Part shown: positions 1 to 12,610 of the stretch, piece after piece
How the letters are laid out: every line of letters begins with the position of its first letter
Position numbering within the stretch: position 1 is the stretch's first letter
NCBI GenBank assembly: GCA_017871115.1
Contig: JAFCIZ010000001.1
Coordinates: forward strand, 3,019,501 to 3,083,500
Length of the DNA: 64,000 bases
Direction of reading: 5' to 3'
Source of the DNA: Cunninghamella blakesleeana
Lineage: Eukaryota > Mucoromycota > Mucoromycetes > Mucorales > Cunninghamellaceae
Notes under the pieces: model-generated
The model's database searches: none
Seen by the model: only the letters and a program-made list of their open reading frames with translations
What the model was told of the DNA's origin: nothing
Translations under genes and position numbers: made by a program

Positions 1-1341
1 AATAATAATAATAATAATAATAACAATAACAATAATGATTATCAAAATAAAAATAATCATAATACCGACCATCATCAAGAGGGACACCGACGTGGATCAC
101 CATCACCTAATGTTTTAATACGACCTCCAATCGTTTTATTTAATTCAAATGAAACAACAAGGCGTAGTTTAGATATAACCAATGAATGGATGTTAAACAA
201 ACATGATACCACCAATAATAATAATAAATCTTCTCTCACTTCTTCTCCCTCGCCATCACCTGAATTATACTCTAATTCATTTGGCCAAGCATCAGTACCA
301 GGCTCACCCAAACCTCAACCTAATTTCCAACGAGGCAACCACCATCACCATTCACATGGAAAACCTTTAACTCCACCAAAACAAACTTTAGGAAGTACTC
401 CTCCTTTAGTATCTACCACTTTACCTGCTCTTTCTAATTCTACACCATTACCAGGTATTTCCACTGCTACTTCTGATTATTTATTATCATCCTCTTCTTC
501 GACATCATTATCAACTTCTACTTCTAAAAGAGCATCTAATCCATACCACTATTACTACTACAAACAACCCGATCACCATCATCAACGATATTCTTTACCA
601 CCTAGAAATGATCACTTAGAATTACTTACAAAAGAAACACAGAACCTTCATTTAACTGAGAATACCAATAATACTAATAAAAATAAAAATATTGAAAACA
701 ATGATAATATGGATCATTATTATAATTATGATTATAATGATCATCAACATCATGATGACAATGACAGTAATGAAATATCTTGTAGCAACAATAACAATAG
801 TGATAACAATACCAATTCAACAAATGATATCATAAACACTATTACTAATGATGTTGATGACGATACTTTTTCTACATCGACCACCACCACCACTACAGCA
901 TCATCAACACCTTCCAACATAATCACATCACCAAAATCAGTTACTTCGTCTAGTCGCGCATCTTTATTTAACAGCAATAATAATCATTCTATTAACTATT
1001 CACCATTTGATGATGATTTGGAACTAAATAATAACAATAATAATAAGAATAAATTATTAGGAAGATCATGTAGTACATCCACCATGAAAAAAAATAAAAC
1101 TAGAATAGGATCTCCTCAACCACCCCCTAAAATCATCGACGTTTCTAATAGACTATCCATGGATGGTATTGGAAGACGCCCAGCTTCGATCTGTGTTGAC
1201 ACAAGATCAGGCATTCATGGGATTGGAAGATCAAGTGAATCTGAAAATAGGGAAGATTTAGGCGATTTTCTATTAGGTTTACAAGATATGGATGGAGATA
1301 TTATTGGTGGAAAAAGCGGTTATGTCCGTAGAATAAAATGA
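1..1341 (+). CDS. Asn/Ser-rich low-complexity protein, 5' end outside the window
   Basis: The frame is open from the first base and ends at TGA 1339-1341, giving at least 446 residues. The ATG at 190 lies inside the frame, so I treat the gene as entering from the left. Most of the protein is low complexity: runs of Asn, Ser, Thr and His, with acidic Asp/Asn stretches encoded by AAT/AAC/GAT repeats. The last 80 residues are more ordinary, with Gly-Ile-Gly-Arg turned twice (GIGRRPAS, GIGRSSES) and a hydrophobic/acidic end (DFLLGLQDMDGD). Several Arg-x-x-Ser and Ser-Pro sites could be phosphorylated, which is inference. No family is recognised. The function is unknown; a regulatory or scaffold protein with a disordered tail is only a guess. 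Confidence 0.7.
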   Translation, partial: NNNNNNNNNNNNDYQNKNNHNTDHHQEGHRRGSPSPNVLIRPPIVLFNSNETTRRSLDITNEWMLNKHDTTNNNNKSSLTSSPSPSPELYSNSFGQASVPGSPKPQPNFQRGNHHHHSHGKPLTPPKQTLGSTPPLVSTTLPALSNSTPLPGISTATSDYLLSSSSSTSLSTSTSKRASNPYHYYYYKQPDHHHQRYSLPPRNDHLELLTKETQNLHLTENTNNTNKNKNIENNDNMDHYYNYDYNDHQHHDDNDSNEISCSNNNNSDNNTNSTNDIINTITNDVDDDTFSTSTTTTTTASSTPSNIITSPKSVTSSSRASLFNSNNNHSINYSPFDDDLELNNNNNNKNKLLGRSCSTSTMKKNKTRIGSPQPPPKIIDVSNRLSMDGIGRRPASICVDTRSGIHGIGRSSESENREDLGDFLLGLQDMDGDIIGGKSGYVRRIK

Positions 1342-2070
1342 ACATGTAAAATGAAAAAATACAGGAATGAAAGAAAGAAAGAAAAAAATAAATTTTATTA
1401 TCATTATTATTTACAATTATATTTTTATTATTATTATTATTTGTTGATACTTATATTATATCCATAATAATCTATTATTCTGTACATACGTTTTATTGAT
1501 TATTCTTTTTTATAAAATAAAAATAAAATAGCATATAACAAATAAATTAACAGGAAAATAATATTTAAAAACTAGTAGTTTTATCTTTTTAAGTATGGCT
1601 ACTTCATTGGGATATATATATATATATATATAATATAAATATATATTCATTTATGTATATATTTTTATTATCCACAATATAAAAAGAACTCCATTACTTA
1701 TTGATTTTTTTTTTTCATCTAACTCCACCTTTTTACCACATACTTGACGAATAAATTTCCTTTTATGGGATTCAAAAAATACATAATAGCTTGCCTGTAA
1801 TAACGTTTGTTTTTTAATGATGTATAAAATAATATAGTTTGATATTAATTTGTTTTAATAAATATACCATTTAAATCTTTTTATATTATTATTACCATTA
1901 TTTAATAGTACTTTACTTAATTAAATAGAGCTTGATACTTTTTTATACATAGTAAAAATTAAGAATATAACAAAAAGTATATACAATCAGAAAAAAAAAC
2001 ATTTTTTATTTTTAATATTTATAGGAGCATTATTTAATCATCAATATTATTGTTATTTTTCTTTTTCCTT
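1342..2070. other. Intergenic, between convergent 3' ends
   Basis: About 730 bases lie between the stop of the Asn-rich gene (+) and the stop of Prp3 (-). The stretch is very AT-rich, with a (TA)n tract near 1616-1632 and many AATAAA-like words on both strands that could serve polyadenylation. I see no coding frame or RNA gene. Confidence 0.6.
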
Positions 2071-4190
2071 TTAAATTTGAGTATGTCTCATTTCTAAATC
2101 CTCTTCTGAAGCTAATAAAGCAGCGTCCCAATAGTTTTCAGCGTGCCATTTGGTTAATTCTTCTCTAGCCATTTTTTCACTTTCGAAAGAACGCCATGTA
2201 AATTTCTTGAATGCTTTATTTTTCACTTGACCTGTCCATATTAAATAACATTTATTATCAGTAACATTAGGAATTGATGGTGTTGATCCAATTATACTAT
2301 TGTTATTTGTACTGTCAATATCCATACTATTCACATTTTTTGGTGTAGGTAGATCATTCCAGTCAATACGCCGTAACATTAATTTTTTATAAGCTTTAAT
2401 ACTTTTAGGTCCACCTTCTACAATCACCATATGACATTTTGGATGAACAATTACAATCCCTGTTAATCCATATTGTTGTGCATTCTTTTCAATCTTGAAT
2501 CGATGTTTTGGATGTGAACAATTTTTAATTCTAAATTAGAAATAAAATAAAATTGATCTCAGTATTAGTATTGTAATTTTTTTATTGTCATATATCTCTA
2601 TTTATATTTATAATGGAATCCTGTTACTTACTTGAATACAGCCACTTCATTACTAACATTTTGATCTTCAGTTAATTTATTTAATATCTTAGCTCTTTTT
2701 TCTTCAGGTGTTAATTTTCTTTGTTGATTAGCCAAATCATGTTCTTTCTGGCGTTGTTCCATTTCTTTACGTACTTTAGCTTCAATTTTAGTTGGATCTT
2801 GAATAGCTTCATCACCAAGCACTTTCATTAAATTACTGATTTTTACTTTTGGCGGATCAGGTGGTAATAAACCTAATCGAATTTTATCTTGTCTATCTTT
2901 TTGGGCTTCTAAACGTCTTTGTCTTCTTAATTTCTTTCTTTCCTTTTTGGTTAACATCAAAGCACGTACAGGTATATTTTGATTATCATTAGGTGGTTTG
3001 ATCATAACAGGGTGATGTACGTAAGAAGTGACCAAAGAGGTTAATTGTGTTGGGTCAATCGTATTTTCATCATTAATATCTGAATATGTTTGATTTGGTA
3101 AAAAAGGAGCATCCCACCATTCAGCAAGAGGGGGAGGTTCCTTTTTTAAAACTTTATCAGAGATATCCATTTCAGTTTCCATCCCAGCTTCTTTGACTTT
3201 GGCTGCTACTTGTTCCTTTAATTTTTCTAATTGTGCTTTGGCTCTTTCTTGATTAGCTTTTTCTACATATTTCCCAGGTTGTACAAACTTGAAAGCTCTG
3301 GCTCGCCTTGCTTTAGGTTCTGTTTTTACAGGTAAGGATGGGTCGAAATATGGGTTTTTGGTTGGATCAGTAAAAGACTCCGGTGTAGATTCAATTTTTA
3401 ACGTGGTGATTTTCTCATTTTTTTGACTTATAGGTGTTGATGCTGGCTCTGAAGCTGCAGCGGCAGATTTTGATGCAAGTCGTTTAGCCTATATATGTAA
3501 ATAAAATAAATAATATTGTTATTAATTGACTATACCTACATTTTTATTATCATTATTGTTACTAATATTACTATTTTTATAATTATTACTATTATATACC
3601 TTTAACTCAGATTCACGCTTTGGAATAATCCCTTTATCAAGCATAGCTTTTAAATCAAAATTGCCAGATTCATCAAAAGGTATAGGTGGTGCTACCTCTT
3701 TTTTTTCTACTGGCTAAAAAAAAAATAAAAATAAAAAAATAAATACATTGAATTAAATTTTATCATTCTTGTTTATATAAATATAATTATATAATATACA
3801 GCAACATATATATACATATATTAATATTTTTACCTTGACACCTTGTAATCGATTTCTAGCCTCATTAATTTTACGCTGAATTTCACTTTGACTTAATCCA
3901 CTTACTTGTGATGGAGGGGGAGGTCTTACTGTTGATGCCTGTGGTCGAACATATGCATTGTTTGGCCTAGGTCTCGTTTGTTGTTGCTGTTGTGGTGGTG
4001 CAGTAGATTGAAATTGTGCCATCTTAGCTAAAACTTCTGCTTTTTTAGCAGCAATAAGTGCAGCCACCTATATAATAAATAAAATAAAACAAATATATGA
4101 AAAATAGTTAATAATTAATAATATATTATTTTTATATTATTTTATTTATTTCTATTGCATTGTACCAACCTTATCTCGATCAGACGACAT
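2071..4190 (-). CDS. PRP3: U4/U6 small nuclear ribonucleoprotein Prp3
   Basis: Core splicing factor of the U4/U6 and U4/U6.U5 snRNPs in the nucleus. Five exons join in frame (4170-4190, 3834-4067, 3600-3713, 2632-3488, 2071-2530) into about 561 residues. The PRP3 domain is clear: PPLAEWWDAPFLPN, then LTKKERKKLRRQRR and RLGLLPPDPPKVKISNLMKV with EAIQDPTK, matching the conserved Prp3 core. The C-terminal DUF1115 region has GIVIVHPKCHMVIVEGGPKS and ends with NYWDAAL. The N-terminus (MSSDRDK, then VAALIAAKKAEVLAKMAQFQ) fits the family, and the first exon carries only seven codons. The N-terminal PWI fold of animal PRPF3 is not seen. The protein is basic and coiled-coil-like in the middle. Identification rests on recognised motifs, not on a search. 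Confidence 0.93.
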
Positions 4191-5395
4191 TTATAATAAA
4201 AAATATATTCTATAATAATATAAATATAATATTTTTTATGGAAAAAGATAGAGAGAAAAAGATTTTAAAAAAAATAACAAATTTTATGGATATAATTTAC
4301 CGCAATTTTTTGAAATTTTTAGTGGCGGAATTTCAATTGTTATAAAATATCTAACCTTCTACAAAATTCAGTAAGCTTTAATACGTCGTATATATTTACT
4401 AATAGAAAAAATAAAAAATAAAAATATGATTATGCAATGCAAAATGAGATCATTAAAAATATTATGTATAATAAAATAAATAGTATTGAAAAGTCCAAGA
4501 TTATACGTATGTTTTTATATGCATATTTAGATAATAGCATAAGTGATAGAGTTATATATTTAAGCCAAACATACATATATCCTTACAAACAATAAAATAA
4601 TCGATTTAAAATTTTAACGCACAATCAACATCATTCATTTCTATATGAATTTTAATTTTCATAGCATTACAATGTGTATTTACTGATTTATTTAAATAAT
4701 TATATTCAAGTTGAATATTAGTGTATCTATCCAGATAAATGATGGATTGACTTTAAATTGTAACAGCCTTATAACCTAATCACGCTCTACATATAGACTA
4801 ATCTTTATAGGCTCATCTTGTATATAGACTGATTGATTTATTTAAATGATAAAATTCAAGTTAAATAATTTAGTCATCCCTGTCGATAATAATCCAATTG
4901 ACTTGAAATTAAATCAAACCCATAGTTCTGATATACTATACTGTGTACTAATTTTTAAAAAACGATTTACAAGTTTTTAGATTAAATTATTGATTCGTAT
5001 TCAAATTAAATATTCATGTATCTTTATAGTAAATATACCATATAAAATATGCGACAGATCGGTTATATAGTCATCCCTTAGATGTAGTTTACTTTTCATA
5101 AAAACATTGTATATAGTATATTAAAAAATAAAGATAGGAAAAGAGTAAAAAATAGCTTATATTTCATGTTTTTCTTAATTTTTTACTTGTGTATATAATA
5201 AAGCAATAACACTGATGACTGTAATTTGAATTTTTTTAAAAAAAAATTATTATTTTACTGAAATTATCACCAAAGGTATAAAAAAAAGCATCTATATGTA
5301 CTATTGATTTTATTTCCCACATTAAAATTAATATTATTAAAAAAACTGTTTTAATCTAATGTGTTTTATAAAAATAATAGATATCGAGAATAATT
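4191..5395. repeat. Intergenic with a degenerate tandem duplication
   Basis: About 1.2 kb lie between the Prp3 start and the stop of the next minus-strand gene. No coding frame is convincing. Two related blocks, about 4683-4760 and 4829-4912, share an ordered series of words (GATTTATTTAAAT, ATTCAAGTT, AATAT, a T-rich spacer, ATTGACTT, AAATT). They look like an old, diverged local duplication of about 150 bases. A weaker third echo may sit near 4980-5060. The first 200 bases upstream of 4190 should hold the Prp3 promoter. Confidence 0.35.
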
Positions 5396-6398
5396 TTAAC
5401 ATGGTCTTTCTTTCAACATAGAATAAAAGAAATAATGAAAAGCATCACCTAATGTAGTAGTTTTAATTTCCCAACAATCTCGTGTTAAATGAGGTTTTCT
5501 AAAATGAGCTTGGCCAAAAGTAATATATATAAATACACCACCTACTTTAAGCACTCTCTGTACTTCATCCACTTCAGCTTTGACTTCTCTTACTAATTCT
5601 TCCGAAGGGTCCCATACATCACCTTTATCACACATCAATGCATCCATTGTACCTATAATAAATAGATGTAAATATTTTAATACCATACGTACTATATATA
5701 TATATATATATACTTTACCTTTATCTATTACTACATCAAATGACTCATTATCAAACTTTAAGTCTCTAATGTCCATCTCTAACCCTAAATCAAAATCAAA
5801 ATAGCAATAAATATATAATGTCTTTCTAACTTTATTTATCCTTTATAAACATAAACTATGATATATTTATATACCTACATTTCATTTCTGGCATGTCTTT
5901 GCACCGTTCCTGCATATTTTTAATAACGGTTTCTGAATAATCAATGTTGGTAATATTTTTATAACCATCCTTATACATGTCTTCTCCCAAAGTCTTTATT
6001 CAGAGTAAATAAAATAGCAATAATAATAATAATAATAAAACAATGATTAAATAAAGGTACCTGATAAATAATAAAATAGGATCCTATTTTTTTATCTTTT
6101 AAATACTTACTGAATTACCACAACCAAGCATAAGAATAGAAGCATCCTTGTTCTTTATATGTTCATTAAATAAGGGCTTAAGTTCATCGTATGTTTTAAA
6201 CCAGTCAAAAGTAATATTAGCATCTTCTCTAGAAAATAAATCAATATACAATAGTTTATAGATATGAATTATATATAATATATAATATAATACTGTGGTT
6301 TTATAAGCTTACTTTTTATATCTTTCTTCCCAGTATTCCTTTGTTTTATATGCTGTTGGATCATCGGGCACTACGTTTAATGAAGTGGAAGAAACCAT
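5396..6398 (-). CDS. EEF1AKMT4-like protein-lysine methyltransferase
   Basis: Class I SAM-dependent methyltransferase of about 213 residues. Five exons (6313-6398, 6111-6228, 5879-5993, 5719-5784, 5396-5652) join in frame. The N-terminal TKEYWEERYKK and FDWFKTYDELKPL match the start of animal EEF1AKMT4 (once annotated with ECE2). SAM-binding motif I is ILMLGCGNSTLGEDMY near residues 62-77, followed by the acidic post-I IDYSE. Motif IV-like DVVIDKGTMDALMCD follows, then RVLKVGGVFIYITFG. The vertebrate enzyme trimethylates a lysine of translation factor eEF1A in the cytoplasm; the same role here is inferred from family membership. The intron at 5785-5878 is best read with a GTAGGT donor, which restores a Trp (KWLEMD) seen in the family. 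Other METTL13/EFM-type substrates remain possible. Confidence 0.82.
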
Positions 6399-7314
6399 TC
6401 TATTTATTTATTTATATTTGTTTTATTTAAAAAAAAATTAGGAAAAGAAAAAGAAAAAGATCAGTTTTTTTTTTTTAAAAAAAATTATATTTAAAATTCA
6501 GCTGTTGGCTTTAAATAAAAAAAATTTTGACAGGTCGTGATAGTATTTAAAAATTATAATGAAAGTAATAATATTTATATATACTCGAGAAAAAAGAAAA
6601 AAAAAAATATACATATTAGGATAAACATTTTTTGGATTATTGAATATCAAAATTTTTTTCAATTTTAGTTGAATAATAATAAAAAAATAGGTATATATGC
6701 TCGAAATAATAATAATAATAATAAAAAAGCCATATTTAAGCTACCCACCCACTTTCTTTGTGTTAAGGAAACTGTGTTTATGATTTATCGATTAGATATA
6801 TTTATTTATAAAAACAAATATATATAATAAACTAGAAGCATCCTTTACTCGATTTGAAGAAAAAATATCATTCTCAAAAGTGAGAATTTTTTTTTAAAAA
6901 GCACGATTTTTAATATATCTGTTAGTTTATGCTAATATATAAAACTGAACGAAATATATATATATATTTCAAAAAATAATAAATTAATATTATATCACAT
7001 TTCAAAATTACAAAACAATAACAAATGGCTTTAAACCATAAAATCCTCGCTAAAATCGTGATAATAAATAGGTAATAACCACAGAGTGGCAAAATAGCAC
7101 TATACCCATTTATTATTATATATTTTCATTATCAAAAATCAATTTAATCTTTATTGGTTAATATTATATTAAAATAGTCATTAAAAAAAATCAATGAAAA
7201 AATACAAGGTAAGAAAAAATCAATCGAAAGGTATGAGATAAATAATAAATCAATAAAGAGAATTGGTTTGTGAATTTTCAAATCAGCTAGACTAATTTTT
7301 TATCTATTTTTCTC

Positions 7315-7363
<49 letters not shown>

Positions 7364-8285
7364 TTATCTTTCATTTAATTATTTTTTATATTTGTTTTTT
7401 TATTTTTTACTACATTTTATATCGCTTATTAACCCTCTACCTTCCTGCTTCATTAATAATCGTATATTCTTGTTTTATTTCTCACTTTATTTTTTATTTT
7501 GTCATTACTTTTAAACCATAAGAAAATCCATTCCGTGCAAATGATTATACGCATATCTAAACAGAATATTTATGATTTAAACAATAAAACTTGTAAATAA
7601 CATGAATTTTATGATATTTATTTTACTTTGACAAATATCATATTATAACATATGGATTCCTCTTTTTTTTTTTTTTTCTCGTAACAAATGAAAAAAATGT
7701 AAGTAGAAATATAAATAGCAATAAATCAATACCAATGATGTTTATGTTTACCTTTATTAGCCTCTTTCTTTAATGATAGTAATAGAAAGTATAACAACCA
7801 CAGAAACTATAGTTAAAAATTAGGACTATAAGTGACAATTATAGTCATAGTCGTAATAAAATAACAATAATCGAAGTAACAGCATTATTTATAAACATGG
7901 TAAAACTGCCAACTACTAAAAGGCTAATCCAAATAATAATAATAATAATTGTAATAAAAATATATAAATTCTAAAGTAATTATACACACTACTACTATTA
8001 TCTATTACTATCATATTTCCTCTTTTTATTTTAGATAGCTTTTTTTTTCACATCATTTTCATTCATCTCCGTTTCATTATTGTTATTACTATCATTATTA
8101 TTATCACCATAACTTAATTTTTAATATTTTCTGAAATTATTTGTAGTGTATTCTTGTATATATTAGCTTTAATACGAATTTCTTAAATAAATATTTGAGT
8201 CTAGATTATAATAATAATTATAAAAAAAAGAATATATAAGTATATTTATTACAAAAAAAAAGTATATACATAAAAGAATCTATTG
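6399..8285. other. Long AT-rich intergenic stretch
   Basis: Nearly 1.9 kb without a gene I can support. It holds a (TA)n tract running into (TG)n at about 7320-7364, poly-T and poly-A runs, and scattered AAT repeats. The right part should carry the 3' UTR of the SLC35C2-like gene and the left part the promoter of the methyltransferase gene. No tRNA cloverleaf or conserved frame was found by eye. Confidence 0.5.
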
Positions 8286-10418
8286 TTAATGTTGAGCGGA
8301 TGAAATATGTTTTGCATTATTTTCTTGTTTATCATTATCGTCGTCTTCATAATTTGATATTCTGCCATCAACTAAAAGCATAGGTATATTTTCTTCAACA
8401 ACATTATAAACAGACGGAAGCCGCTGATGATTATAATCTGATAAAGAGGAAAGAGAAGGATTCTTGATATCATTATCTTCGTCATCATCACTTATACCAT
8501 CCAAATCCGCCATTAAATGATTTGACATTGCATCATCTTCTTGTTGTTGTCGCTGTTGTATTTGTTTTCGAACACGCATTGTAGCCGCACGCATCTTTAA
8601 CCAATTATATAACCCTATACCAAATAATGTAATACATAGCCCGACAATGTTGACCACTGTTAACCGATCTCCAAATACGATAGATGAAATAAATATAGTG
8701 CCTACTTCCTATTTTTATAATTATTATAGTATTAATTCGCTAAATAAAAAAGCATAGTTTTTATTCTATAGATACATATTCATTTTTTACCTTGAAAATA
8801 CCACAAACACTTAATGTTACTACTGATGTCCGTTTAATTATAAAGAATTCTGACATGACCATAAAAAATGCTATTGTACCACCAAAAAATATGATACCCA
8901 TCTAATAATCATTGCAATAAATATAAGACGAATGAATTACATATTTATAAACATTCCCTTTTTTTGTTTTCTTTTTTTTATTATATAACTCTGTATATTT
9001 ATATATTACTTACAGAATGAAGACCTTCACTAAAACTTAAAAAAAATGCACTACTGAAAATAGTCCCATAACCTTCTACAATCCCAGATATAACAATAAG
9101 GATGATTGCTTGTACAGGAGCCAAGAAAAAGATGGAAGCAAAAGGATTTGTTAAGCCTAAACTTTCTTTTCTTAAAAGAACCTCAGTTAATGCCCATCGT
9201 ATACCTCCAAATGCTGCAGCAAGCATAACTTGAATAAACCTTCGTTTGTCATAAATATATACATAGATACAAATTAGTATAATTATGAAAAAGAAAAAAT
9301 AATAATAATAGAAATCATATATATAATTATTATTTACCCAACCAATACAAAATCAGTTTCATCAGATACCATTAATACAACACCACTAGTTATAATAATA
9401 ATAATTCCAACAAGTTTAAAGCTGGGACTTTCAATTTTAAACAAAAAGGCAAACAGCAATACAAAAGCCAAAGTAGATGATTTACACATGGCTAAAATTT
9501 AAAAAGATATAATCATATGTACATAAATTAATATCATCGACATGCATATAAATATATATGATTAGACGCTTACTGTAAAACGACAACGTAATAGTTTTCA
9601 ATGATAAATTTGATAGACCAATATCCAAACTAGTAGCTAATGCACAGGGAAATACTTTGTAACTAAAGAAGTGAGAGAAATGAAAAAGGAAGAAAATATG
9701 ATAAATATATATATATATATATATATATAATATTTATATATCATCTTTTTTAAAATAATTTCTATTGCTTTTATTTTATTACTATTTTCTTTACATATAG
9801 TCTTTCACTGAAGGTCTTGTTTTAGGTCTTAATTTTGGAAATAATAGTAAAGAAAGTCCAGCAAAAAAAAATTGAGCAACCATATGAATACTTGTTACAA
9901 AAAGAGGATACTGAAAGTTGTAATGATCGGCCGAAAACATCCATTTGTTATATAATGATAAGAACGTTGCAAGCTAATAATAATAATAAAATAATAATAA
10001 TAAAAAATAAGATAATAATATATTGATGGTAAGTATCCATTTTTTTTTAGATATTTCAATTGTTAAATACCATCTATTACTATTACTTACAATATACCTA
10101 GAAGGTTAAATTAAAAAAGAAAAAAAAGAGGGGCGTTTAATATGAGTATATATAGTAGGTATAGTATGAGATTCTTTTTTTTGTAGTTTACAGTTTTATT
10201 TACCAACTCAATATCCAGATAATATTAATCGCACCGTATCTTATAAGAGTGTTTCTACTTTCTTCATTCACTATTTTGGTATCAGGAGTTGTAGGTAATA
10301 GTTGTTCGTTATCAGATATAACATCGTTTTCATATTGTTCATCAATAGATCCTTTAGGCGATCCATGTAAATCATGTAGATTTATATCTGTCTGTTTACT
10401 ATCAGGCACTTTTCCCAT
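8286..10418 (-). CDS. SLC35C2-type nucleotide-sugar/triose-phosphate transporter family protein
   Basis: Drug/metabolite-superfamily membrane carrier of about 467 residues, expected in the Golgi/ER membrane. Eight exons: 10204-10418, 10091-10097, 9795-9973, 9574-9662, 9338-9491, 9014-9239, 8791-8901, 8286-8708. After an 80-residue polar, acidic N-terminus comes [17 protein letters not shown], the first TPT helix. Further signatures are [61 protein letters not shown] and [15 protein letters not shown]; about ten membrane segments in all. The C-terminal tail is Gln- and Asp-rich ([16 protein letters not shown]). The animal relative SLC35C2 has been tied to Golgi fucose handling; the substrate here is unknown. 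The 7-base second exon is needed to keep the frame across a conserved motif. Confidence 0.88.
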
Positions 10419-10784
10419 TTTCTAAAAATAATAGTTAAATAAATAAAGTCATACGTATAAATAATACAAATATATTTACTTTATTTTTTGGCTATACAAT
10501 ATAAATAATAGAAAAAAAAAAAGGAAAGGAATTAAAAAATTCATTTAAAAAGAAAAAAATGCGGTGTTTCAATTTTTTAATATCTTTCCAACTTTTTAAA
10601 TCTTGGATATACCTATATTATTAGTATCTATTATTATTATCTTTATTTATATATCATCTTTATTACTTAATGTAAAGCATATAATAATAATAATAAATCT
10701 AATACTAATAAATCAACTCATTATAAACATAATATTAAGAAGAAAAAGAAGAAGAAATGAACCCTAAAGAGTACTAAAAATGTT
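10419..10784. other. Intergenic between two minus-strand genes
   Basis: 366 AT-rich bases: promoter of the SLC35C2-like gene and 3' UTR of the G-patch gene. A short AATAAT run lies near 10682-10695. Nothing else is visible. Confidence 0.5.
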
Positions 10785-12418
10785 TTAAAGTTCCTCCAAT
10801 AACCTTTGACGTGCCTGAAATAGTAAAAAAATAAAGTAAAATAAAATAAATAATAAGAAGAATATCGATTATTTATAGTACTTTTGACTTTTCCTCATCT
10901 TCTTTTATTCTTTTATTAATTATCTTCTTTTCATTACCAATTCTTTTGCACGTTCTTTGTAAGAATCCCTATCATTTGATTGATGGTCTAGTTTGTGTTT
11001 AGCATTACTTGTTCCTAAACCTGCCCCTTTTGAATATCTTTCGGCCATAATTGGGTTGACTATACCTGAACTTTCTTTTCCAAGCCCTTCACCTTGTTTC
11101 CAACCCATTTGTTTCATCATTTTTGCACCAAGATTTTTTTCAGATATTGGGCTAGATATGGAAATACTAAAATATACATAAATTAAAAAAAATAAAATAA
11201 AAAAATACGAAATTAAAAACTTTAAAATAATAAAAAAGGAGAGGTATATGGACTATTTATATTAATATGATTACTGTTCATGGGTAAGTTGTTGCCGTTT
11301 AGATGATTCTGCTATTGGATTATGTTTGATAGGAATTGGATTTTCAGGCTGATTAAACTTTTGACGTCTTTCAGCTGCACGATTTCTATAAGGTGTTGTT
11401 GATGATATACTCTATATATATATTCATATTTATTGCCCATAAAAAAGGATAATAGTATTTAAAGCACATGATTATAAATCTTTACTAATTATTTATATTT
11501 ACCTCTTCTTGATCTTGATTTTTTTCATTTGTGGACGATTGATTTAATTGCTGTTTTTTTGTTCTTGCTGTTTCAATGGCTATCGGATCTTTACTATTTT
11601 TCTAGGGAATTGTATAAGGGATCAATATACAAATATAAAAAAATAATCACACAGTTCACACACATTATAGCTTTTATATGCATATAAACCTAATATCCTC
11701 TTTCCTCTTCTCTAACTCATATATTATCATCAACAAAATACTGTATGTTCTAAAAAAAAAAAAAACATATATATATATATATCATCCTTTAACAACTTGA
11801 TTAAAAGCATCGTACTTTATGGAGTTCAGATAGAGCTTGATGTCGTGATATATCGTTCGGTGTCTTGAATTTTCTTTGACAAAGCAAACAGACCATACGA
11901 GTATAGTCAGCAAAATCTTCTTGTTCTTCTGATATGTTATTGTCCGAGGTTGATTCCAAAGAATCTTGTTCTTTTTCTTTATTTTTTGATATCAATTCTT
12001 CATGTTTTTGATTCCAACGTTCTAAATGTAAGTGGACCTGTTAATACATGAATAAATATACAAATGAATATATATGTATGTTTACAAAAGATTAGTATGA
12101 AAATAATTATCTGAATATATACATGTTAATAACAATATATTTATATACCTTTTTGGAAGCTAATGAAAAATTATCTTTTTCATTCCTTTTCCTTTTTTTA
12201 TCTACAGAATTATCAGTTGAAAGAGTATTAATAGAAGTAATGGCTGGAGAAGATACTGATAGTGAGTTTGATTCTATATTTGAAGGTGTTGAAATAGGCT
12301 TAACTTCAATAGAGGAGGCTTTGGTATTATCCAGTTCTTGGGTTATTTTTTCATTGGGTAGCTTGGACTTGATTACCATTTTTATAGTAGGTGTCGTTTG
12401 TTTAATTTGAGAGAACAT
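10785..12418 (-). CDS. RBM5/RBM10-like zinc-finger and G-patch protein (lacks RRMs)
   Basis: Six exons (12149-12418, 11816-12037, 11503-11601, 11275-11411, 10938-11166, 10785-10814) give about 328 residues. The order matches the C-terminal half of animal RBM5/RBM10. A C2H2 finger (MVCLLCQRKFKTPNDISRHQ, then ALSELHK) lies near residues 138-164. A basic linker (YRNRAAERRQKFNQPENP) follows, then a G-patch (NLGAKMMKQMGWKQGEGLGK with SKGAGLG) near 258-299. G-patch proteins of this type act in pre-mRNA splicing, often by stimulating DEAH helicases. The first 90 residues are polar and Ser/Thr-rich with a Lys-rich segment (DKKRKRNEKD). No RRM, RanBP2 finger or OCRE region is present upstream. The last coding exon is only nine codons plus stop; its junction (a GTAATG donor at 10937) is the least certain. 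Confidence 0.82.
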
Positions 12419-12610
12419 TTTATCAAGTACAATAAATAAATAAAAAGTGGCAAAGGAAAAAGAAAAAGCAAATTAAAAAAAATAATTAAACTGTACAATT
12501 TTATAGTTATTTTTTTTCAAATCCCGTCCGATTTTTTTTATCAATTGAATTTTTTTCTTCGCTCCTCTCTTTTTTTCTTTACTCACTGTTTTTTTAAAAA
12601 ACATAATATA
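12419..12610. promoter_or_regulatory. Short divergent promoter region
   Basis: Only 192 bases separate the divergent start codons of the G-patch splicing gene (-) and the nucleoporin gene (+). They hold poly-T/poly-A tracts and pyrimidine runs. Both promoters and both 5' UTRs must fit here, so a shared nucleosome-free region is likely (inference). Confidence 0.45.
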
